This document shows positions 14,108 to 19,018 of a stretch of DNA of 19,018 bases, in pieces (positions within the stretch are counted from its first letter, which is position 1; each line of letters starts with the position of its first letter). The notes beneath the pieces were generated by a model. The model worked only from the letters and a program-made list of their open reading frames with translations. It searched no databases and had not been told where the DNA came from. The position numbers and the translations under genes were made by a program. This stretch comes from Azoarcus sp. (lineage in GTDB: Bacteria > Pseudomonadota > Gammaproteobacteria > Burkholderiales > Rhodocyclaceae). The DNA is taken from positions 1 through 19,018 of the forward strand of contig JALNWS010000061.1 in assembly GCA_023230755.1 (NCBI GenBank). The letters run 5' to 3'.

Positions 14108-14707
14108 GTGGATACAGCCGAGACAATCTGCACCTTCTGGTTCGGGACCGATACCGACGAGGCCGGCATCATCGCCAGTCAGTCCGCACTGTGGTGGCGC
14201 AAGCGCGACGAGGTCGACACCGCGATCCGCGAGCGCTTCGAGCACCGGGTCATCCAGGCCGGAAACGGTGAACTCGACGCCTGGCTGCAAACGCCGCACG
14301 GCCGCCTCGCCCTGATCCTGCTCACCGACCAGTTCCCGCGCAACATCTACCGCAACAGCGCACGCGCCTTTGCCTTCGACGCACGGGCCCTGGGCTGGAG
14401 CAAGGAGGCAATCACACTCGGCATCGACCGCCAGTGTCGCCCCGTCGAGCGCGTGTTTCTCTATCTTCCACTCGAGCATTCCGAAGACCGCAACGACCAG
14501 GCCGAATCGGTGCGACGCTTCGAAGCCCTGGCGGCCGAAGCCGGCCCAACAGTGACGTCGTCTTTCGACGGTTTTCTGGACTTTGCCCGCCGCCACCGCG
14601 AAATCGTGGACCGCTTCGGCCGCTTTCCGCACCGCAATGCCGCGCTGGGACGGCAATCAACCGCAGCTGAAACGGCCTTCCTCGAACAGCCTGGCTCCCG
14701 CTTCTAG
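14108..14707 (+). CDS. DUF924-family protein
   Basis: A 199-residue all-helical protein of the DUF924 family (PF06041). Family hallmarks are visible: ICTFWFG near the start, WWRKRD, LILLTDQFPRNIYR, LYLPLEHSED, and the C-terminal HREIVDRFGRFPHRN. The fold resembles TPR-like helical repeats; no biochemical function is established that I know of. GTG 14108 is chosen because AAAGGAG (14095-14101) ends 6 nt before it. TTG 14102 directly abuts that site and is too close. The gene follows the LysR-type regulator on the same strand, but a functional link is not evident. Confidence 0.87.
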   Translation: MDTAETICTFWFGTDTDEAGIIASQSALWWRKRDEVDTAIRERFEHRVIQAGNGELDAWLQTPHGRLALILLTDQFPRNIYRNSARAFAFDARALGWSKEAITLGIDRQCRPVERVFLYLPLEHSEDRNDQAESVRRFEALAAEAGPTVTSSFDGFLDFARRHREIVDRFGRFPHRNAALGRQSTAAETAFLEQPGSRF

Positions 14708-14880
14708 TACTGCACGCCGCCGCCTGCGCGTGGCAAACCCCACCCGCCCCAATCCGGGCTGCAAGCTGCACCGCCATCGCGCAAGGGCAAAGAACGACGC
14801 CCCCATTCATATACAATCATCCTCCGCGTCACCGCCCGCAGCGGTAGTACTGACGCTTACGGCCATTCAGGAGACATATT
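14708..14880 (+). promoter_or_regulatory. Leader/promoter of the antiporter gene
   Basis: This gap of 173 nt contains TACAAT at 14812-14817, five of six matches to a -10 box, inside an AT-rich patch (CATTCATATACAATCAT). No good -35 is seen at 17 nt. CAGGAG at 14869-14874 is the ribosome site for the following gene and, by its 6-nt spacing, favours the TTG start at 14881. Confidence 0.4.
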
Positions 14881-16731
14881 TTGGGTGAACATGCAATGCT
14901 CACCATCGCTGCAATCACCTTGCTCGGTGGTGCTTGCCAGTGGCTCGCATGGCGCTTGCGCCTGCCGGCCATTCTGTTTCTTCTGCTCACCGGCATTGCG
15001 GTCGGGCCGGGCACCGGCTGGCTCAAGCCCGACGAGCTTATGGGCGACCTGCTGTTTCCCTTTGTCTCGCTCTCGGTCGCCATCATCCTTTTCGAAGGCG
15101 CACTGACCCTCAAGTTTTCCGAGATCCGTGGCCTGCAGCATGTCGTACGGCGTTTCGCCACCAGCGGCGTGCTGGTGACGTGGACGGTGGCCGCACTGGC
15201 AGCACGCCTGATCGCCGGTTTCGACTGGGGCCTGGCGACGCTGTTCGGTGCCATCATGGTGGTCACCGGGCCGACGGTCATCGTCCCGATGCTGCGCACT
15301 GTGCGTCCAACTGCCCGCATCGCCAACATCCTGCGCTGGGAAGGCATCATCGTCGATCCGATCGGTGCGCTGCTTGCGGTGCTGGTGTTCGAGTTCGTCG
15401 TATCCACCGAGGCCGGCGGCGCGCTGAGCGCCACCATCCTGCTCTTCCTCGGCACCATCGCCATCGGCACGATCGCGGGACTGGCCAGCGGTTACCTGAT
15501 GGGCGCGGCCTTGCGCCGCGACTGGTTGCCCAACTACCTGTTCAACGTGGCCACGCTGGGCGCGGTGTTCTGCTGCTTTGCCTTTTCCAACGCCGTGGCG
15601 GAAGAATCCGGCCTGCTCGCGGTCACCGTAATGGGCATCTACCTCGGCAACCGCAAGGGCGTGCCGATCGAAGAGATTCTGGCGTTCAAGGAGAGCTTGT
15701 CGCTGCTGCTGATCACGGTGCTCTTCATCCTGCTCGCCGCCCGCCTCGACTTCGCCCAACTCGAAATGATGGGCTGGGTGGTCGTCGGGGTGTTTCTTGC
15801 CATCCAGTTCATCGCACGTCCCCTCAAGGTGCTTTACTGTACCTGGGGTTCGAGCATCCCCTGGCAGGAACGCACTTTGCTGGCCTGGATTGCCCCGCGT
15901 GGCATCGTCGCTGCAGCAGTAAGCGCGCTCTTTGCGCTCAAGCTTGAGCAGCGCGGCGTGCAGCAGGCGTCACTGCTGGTCCCACTCACCTTCGTCGTCA
16001 TCATCGGCACCGTCGTGCTGCAAAGCCTGACTGCCGGCAAGCTGGCAAGCCTGCTCAAGGTGGCGGAGCCCGAACCGGCCGGTTTTCTGATCCTCGGCGC
16101 CAACCCGCTGGCGCGCAAGCTCGCCCAGGCCCTTGAGCAGCAGAAGATCAGGGTCCTGCTGTGCGACACGCTGTGGGACAACGTCAGCCGTGCCCGGATG
16201 GCCGGCCTCAAGGCCTATTACGGCAACCCGCTTTCCGAGCATGCGGAAGTCTACCTGGACACCACCGGCCTCGGACGCATGCTGGCAGTGACCGCAGACG
16301 CACATCTCAACGCACTGGCCTGCAACCGCTACAAGGGCGTGTTCGGCGCAAAGGCCGTATTTGCGCTACGGGTCGGCGGCTCTACCGGCACCAACGGCCG
16401 CAGTGACACCGCACGTGAAGGTCGCACTGCCTTCAACGATCATGTCGGTTACGTCGACCTTTCGCGCCGGCTTTACCGTGGCGCGGAGATTCGCCGCACC
16501 ACGCTGACAGAAGCCTTCACCATGGAGCACTTCCGCGACATGCATGGCGACAACGCAACCCTGTTGTTCGCGATCGACCCCAAGGGCCGGCTCGAAGTGT
16601 TCTCGGCTGAGAATCCACTCGACCCTGGCCCCGGCTGGGCCGTGATGGCGCTGATCGACCCCGCGTCCGAAAAGACCGGCGGCACCGCGACCTCCGACCC
16701 GGCACAGGCCGGCGAACCCGAAGTGGCCTGA
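14881..16731 (+). CDS. CPA1-type cation/proton antiporter with C-terminal TrkA-N-like domain
   Basis: A 616-residue membrane protein. Residues about 1-395 form some 12 hydrophobic helices with antiporter signatures: LFEGALTL, ATLFGAIMVVTGPTVIVPML, and EGIIVDPIGALLAVLV with the ion-binding aspartate. From residue 401 a Rossmann-like nucleotide-binding domain starts GFLILGANPLARKLAQAL, continues ALACNRYKGVFGAKAVFAL, and is followed by a further cytoplasmic segment to the C-terminus. Such fusions exchange Na+ or K+ for protons in the inner membrane and are often gated by nucleotide binding. The TTG start at 14881 is supported by CAGGAG at 6 nt; ATG 14896 is an alternative that loses five residues. 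The exchanged ion cannot be assigned. Confidence 0.9.
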   Translation: MGEHAMLTIAAITLLGGACQWLAWRLRLPAILFLLLTGIAVGPGTGWLKPDELMGDLLFPFVSLSVAIILFEGALTLKFSEIRGLQHVVRRFATSGVLVTWTVAALAARLIAGFDWGLATLFGAIMVVTGPTVIVPMLRTVRPTARIANILRWEGIIVDPIGALLAVLVFEFVVSTEAGGALSATILLFLGTIAIGTIAGLASGYLMGAALRRDWLPNYLFNVATLGAVFCCFAFSNAVAEESGLLAVTVMGIYLGNRKGVPIEEILAFKESLSLLLITVLFILLAARLDFAQLEMMGWVVVGVFLAIQFIARPLKVLYCTWGSSIPWQERTLLAWIAPRGIVAAAVSALFALKLEQRGVQQASLLVPLTFVVIIGTVVLQSLTAGKLASLLKVAEPEPAGFLILGANPLARKLAQALEQQKIRVLLCDTLWDNVSRARMAGLKAYYGNPLSEHAEVYLDTTGLGRMLAVTADAHLNALACNRYKGVFGAKAVFALRVGGSTGTNGRSDTAREGRTAFNDHVGYVDLSRRLYRGAEIRRTTLTEAFTMEHFRDMHGDNATLLFAIDPKGRLEVFSAENPLDPGPGWAVMALIDPASEKTGGTATSDPAQAGEPEVA

Positions 16732-16876
16732 CACGACGTGATCCTGGGAGCGCCGATGGTCGGTCTGACCGGATGGCACCCGCGTCTCGTCATGGCGGCG
16801 GCTGCGGACAAGATCTATACTGAGCAGCTTATTTTTAAGGATGACCTGCGGCCACCGCGATCGAAACTAAGCTGCC
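16732..16876 (+). promoter_or_regulatory. Promoter region of the 165-residue unknown gene
   Basis: TATACT at 16816-16821 matches five of six -10 positions; the -35 is poor. GCAGCTT (16824-16830) and AAGCTGC (16869-16875) are a perfect 7-bp inverted repeat whose right arm ends 1 nt before the start codon at 16877. A smaller GCGG-CCA-CCGC hairpin lies between them. If the transcript includes both arms the start codon would be partly masked, but the left arm lies close to the expected transcription start. Confidence 0.35.
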
Positions 16877-17374
16877 ATGAACTCGCTGCCCCCGAAAACG
16901 GAATCCGTCTTCGCAACCCTTCCTTCCGTGCTGCAGACCATCGACGGCACACTGACGATGCCCACCGACGACGATGAGTTTGCCATCATCGCCTTCGGCG
17001 GCTTCCGCTACCTCATCGCGCTCGGCTTTATGCGATGTCAGCCCGCCCTTGCCCTGCTCTACGACCTCGACATCGTGCACCTCGGCACCCGGGATGGCAG
17101 CCGCCTGACCGACTTCCGGATCTACGTCCGGCTCAAGGAGCGTGTGAGGGCGGGGATCGACCACACCGCCGCCGTCAAAATGATCGCCAGCGCGCTGGCG
17201 CTTCCCGCTGCAATTGCCGCCTCCGCCGAGCAATGGAGTCTGCTGTTCCCACAAGTGCAGCAGCAGATGCAGAACGAGTTGCCGCAATGCCCGCCCTCCA
17301 TCCGGTTCATCCTCCACCCCGCCCCGGAAAAGCCCAACCCGTTTCACGGCGGGGGGCATTCGTTCAGCCTGTAG
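16877..17374 (+). CDS. Hypothetical protein, 165 residues
   Basis: I do not recognise this family. The protein begins MNSLPPKTESVFATLPSVL and has no signal peptide. It shows a mixed alpha/beta pattern with a possible strand region (EFAIIAFGGFRYLIALGFM, then LALLYDLDIVHLG). A helical section rich in alanine follows (AVKMIASALALPAAIAAS), then LFPQVQQQMQNEL. The C-terminal tail is Pro/His/Gly-rich and ends GGGHSFSL. Codon use and third-position GC look like neighbouring genes, and the frame is clean for its full length, so it is probably real. The ribosome site is weak. It lies alone between the antiporter gene and the convergent TRAP genes, with a probable promoter of its own. Confidence 0.6.
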   Translation: MNSLPPKTESVFATLPSVLQTIDGTLTMPTDDDEFAIIAFGGFRYLIALGFMRCQPALALLYDLDIVHLGTRDGSRLTDFRIYVRLKERVRAGIDHTAAVKMIASALALPAAIAASAEQWSLLFPQVQQQMQNELPQCPPSIRFILHPAPEKPNPFHGGGHSFSL

Positions 17375-17406
17375 GTCACCCCTGACAGGCAGTCAGAACC
17401 GCATGC

Positions 17407-18723
17407 TCATTTTCCCAGCATGGTCTCCGGCAGCGAGGTGACGATGACCGGGAAGAAGAAGATCAGCAGCGTGGTGACGATCTCCATGACCACGAACCAG
17501 CCCGCACCGCGGAAGATATCTACGAGCGGCGTTTCACGATCGATACCTGCAATAACGAAGACGTTCAGCCCTACTGGTGGTGTGATGAGACCAATCTCGC
17601 ACATTTTGACCGCAAGAATACCGAACCAGATCGGGTCGAAGCCGAGCGCCGTCACCGTGGGGAACATGACCGGCAAGGTAATCACCAGCATCGAGAACGC
17701 GTCGAGGAACATGCCCAGCGGCAGGTAAACGAGAAGAAACAGGCCAATGATGAGCAACGGCGACAACTCAAGCGTGGTGACGTAGCCGGCGATGAGCTGG
17801 GGAACCTGCACGAGCGTGAGGAAGTAGCTGAAGATGCCTGCCCCCAGCATGGTGAACACGATCATCACCGTCGTCGTGATCGACGAACGCAGACTGCCGT
17901 TGATCGCGCGCCATAGCCTCATCTTGGACTGACGTGTGAAGACCAGCATCAGGAAGGCCGTGAAGGCACCGACCGCCCCCGCTTCCGTAGGGGTGACAAA
18001 CCCCAGGTAAATGCCGCCCAGCACAACCACGAACAGCACGGCAACCTGCCACGCCTGTTTGAGCGAAACGATGCGCTCCCACCAGCCGTACTTTTGCGCA
18101 AGCATCGAGCTAGGCGCAATACGGGTCGCGATGACGAAGATGCCGACGATGAAGACCAGGGTCGACAGCAGTCCGGGCAACACGCCGGCAACCAGCATCT
18201 TGCCCGCCGAGACCTCGGTGAGGGCCGCATAGAAGATGAGCAGCACGCTGGGCGGAATCAGCACGCCAAGCACGCCGCCAGCAGCAACGGCCCCCGCGCT
18301 CAGGCGGCGATCGTAACCCGCCTTTTTCATCTCGGGAATCGCGACCGCACCCACAGTGGCGGCCGTCGCCACGCTCGAACCCGAGGTGGCCGCGAAGCCT
18401 GCGCTGGTCAGCACGCTGGCAACGGCCAGCCCGCCGGGCAGGTGGCCCACCCATTTGCGCGCCACGTCGAACAGGCGCAAGCCCACGCCGGCCTGCTGCG
18501 CGAAGCTGCCCATCAGGATGAACAGTGGAATGACGGTGAGCAGATAGGCTGAGGTCTGCGAATAGGAGAAGGCCTTCAGCCGGTTGAGGACGAAGTCCAG
18601 GCCTTCGATCGTTGCAATGCCGAATGCCCCTGCTACGGCGAGCGCGGCGAAAACCGGGGTACCGAGCGCGAGCAGCACAAAGATCAGCCCGGTCGCGACC
18701 AGGGCTACGGTAATTTCATCCAT
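17407..18723 (-). CDS. dctM: TRAP transporter large permease subunit
   Basis: A 438-residue membrane protein of the DctM family with about 12 hydrophobic helices. Typical motifs are TVIPLFILMGSFAQQAG, GFAATSGSSVATAATVGAVAIPEM, LGVLIPPSVLLIFYA, FVTPTEAGAVGAF and GLITPPVGLNVFVIAGI. With the small DctQ subunit and a periplasmic solute-binding protein it imports organic acids or related solutes using a sodium gradient. Length is normal for a stand-alone DctM. The start ATG 18723 lies 28 nt after the dctQ stop with AGGAC upstream. No solute-binding gene is present downstream, so it should lie upstream, beyond 19018. The transported compound cannot be inferred from the permease alone. Confidence 0.95.
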   Translation of the reverse strand: MDEITVALVATGLIFVLLALGTPVFAALAVAGAFGIATIEGLDFVLNRLKAFSYSQTSAYLLTVIPLFILMGSFAQQAGVGLRLFDVARKWVGHLPGGLAVASVLTSAGFAATSGSSVATAATVGAVAIPEMKKAGYDRRLSAGAVAAGGVLGVLIPPSVLLIFYAALTEVSAGKMLVAGVLPGLLSTLVFIVGIFVIATRIAPSSMLAQKYGWWERIVSLKQAWQVAVLFVVVLGGIYLGFVTPTEAGAVGAFTAFLMLVFTRQSKMRLWRAINGSLRSSITTTVMIVFTMLGAGIFSYFLTLVQVPQLIAGYVTTLELSPLLIIGLFLLVYLPLGMFLDAFSMLVITLPVMFPTVTALGFDPIWFGILAVKMCEIGLITPPVGLNVFVIAGIDRETPLVDIFRGAGWFVVMEIVTTLLIFFFPVIVTSLPETMLGK

Positions 18724-18751
18724 GATGTCGATGCGTCCTGTCGGCGATGGG

Positions 18752-19018
18752 TCAGTGCGAGGCGGGAGGGTCTGCGGGGTGATCCCCGGCAGGCGGGTTC
18801 AGTAGCGCCATGATGGCAGTGACGCTCATCTGGGCCGCACCGAACCAGAGACCGGCGGCGAGCGCGATCTTCGCCCACCAGATCGGGAACTCGATATAGC
18901 CCCAGCGGAACTCGCGGATGGCAAACGAACGTGCAGCATCCTCGCTGGCAGGAAACGCGAGCAGAACGAGGGCGACGGCTGCAATGGCCCATGACAGCGC
19001 ATCCATCACCCGCCTCAA
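18752..19018 (-). CDS. dctQ: TRAP transporter small permease subunit, C-terminal part
   Basis: The 89 codons in the window are the 3' end of a gene whose start lies beyond 19018. The segment contains two hydrophobic helices (MDALSWAIAAVALVLLAFP and IALAAGLWFGAAQMSVTAI). Between them is the family-typical loop with YIEFPIWWAK, which matches the DctQ motif usually read as P-W. The tail is hydrophilic and ends DPPASH. Position directly upstream of dctM on the same strand supports the call. The methionine codon at 19006 is probably internal rather than the true start. Confidence 0.85.
   Translation of the reverse strand: MRRVMDALSWAIAAVALVLLAFPASEDAARSFAIREFRWGYIEFPIWWAKIALAAGLWFGAAQMSVTAIMALLNPPAGDHPADPPASH

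Overview
The window is GC-rich, densely packed and typically bacterial. The gene content suggests a betaproteobacterium of the Thauera/Azoarcus/Aromatoleum type: a long-form 2-isopropylmalate synthase, a NifA-like GAF regulator, a bacteriohemerythrin-diguanylate cyclase, a periplasmic-type molybdenum hydroxylase and a TRAP transporter. This assignment is inferred from gene families and base composition; there is no rRNA or other taxonomic marker. I see no tRNA, rRNA, CRISPR array, insertion sequence or phage gene.

Layout. (1) 1-424, minus: N-terminal part of a GAF-domain regulator, cut by the window edge and probably of the NifA/sigma-54 class. It diverges from leuA (type 2, 773-2473, plus) across an AT-rich control region. 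(2) 2474-3191: a gene-poor gap. It holds a probable 56-residue small protein gene on the minus strand (2545-2715) with a perfect Shine-Dalgarno, a hairpin-rich leader and a nested inverted repeat downstream. (3) 3192-5098, plus: a hemerythrin-GGDEF protein overlapping by 4 nt a MOSC-domain (molybdenum cofactor) protein. A glutaredoxin-like gene converges on them. (4) 5720-6379, plus: a seven-helix alkaline-ceramidase-family protein with all expected metal and catalytic residues. (5) 6406-8608: a MocR-type regulator divergent from an FMN split-barrel (PNPOx-like) gene, with a perfect 8+8 bp inverted repeat between them. (6) 8610-13018, minus: a molybdenum hydroxylase operon in the order 2Fe-2S subunit, Tat-exported molybdenum subunit, XdhC-like chaperone, MocA-like cytidylyltransferase. 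A LysR-type gene diverges from it and is followed by a DUF924 gene. (7) 14881-16731, plus: a CPA1-type cation/proton antiporter with a C-terminal nucleotide-binding domain, then an unrecognised 165-residue protein. (8) 17407-19018, minus: TRAP transporter large permease and the C-terminal part of the small permease; the solute-binding protein is not in the window.

The clearest functional unit is region 6. It supplies an enzyme of the isoquinoline 1-oxidoreductase type together with the two accessory proteins that make and insert its cytosine-dinucleotide form of molybdenum cofactor, beside a likely dedicated regulator. It lacks both a FAD subunit and a cytochrome, so its electron acceptor is not explained here. 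The least explained stretch is the small-protein locus at 2505-2820. Other points worth a second look are the replaced iron ligand in the hemerythrin domain, the translational coupling of a c-di-GMP enzyme to a MOSC protein, and the intact ceramidase-type active site.
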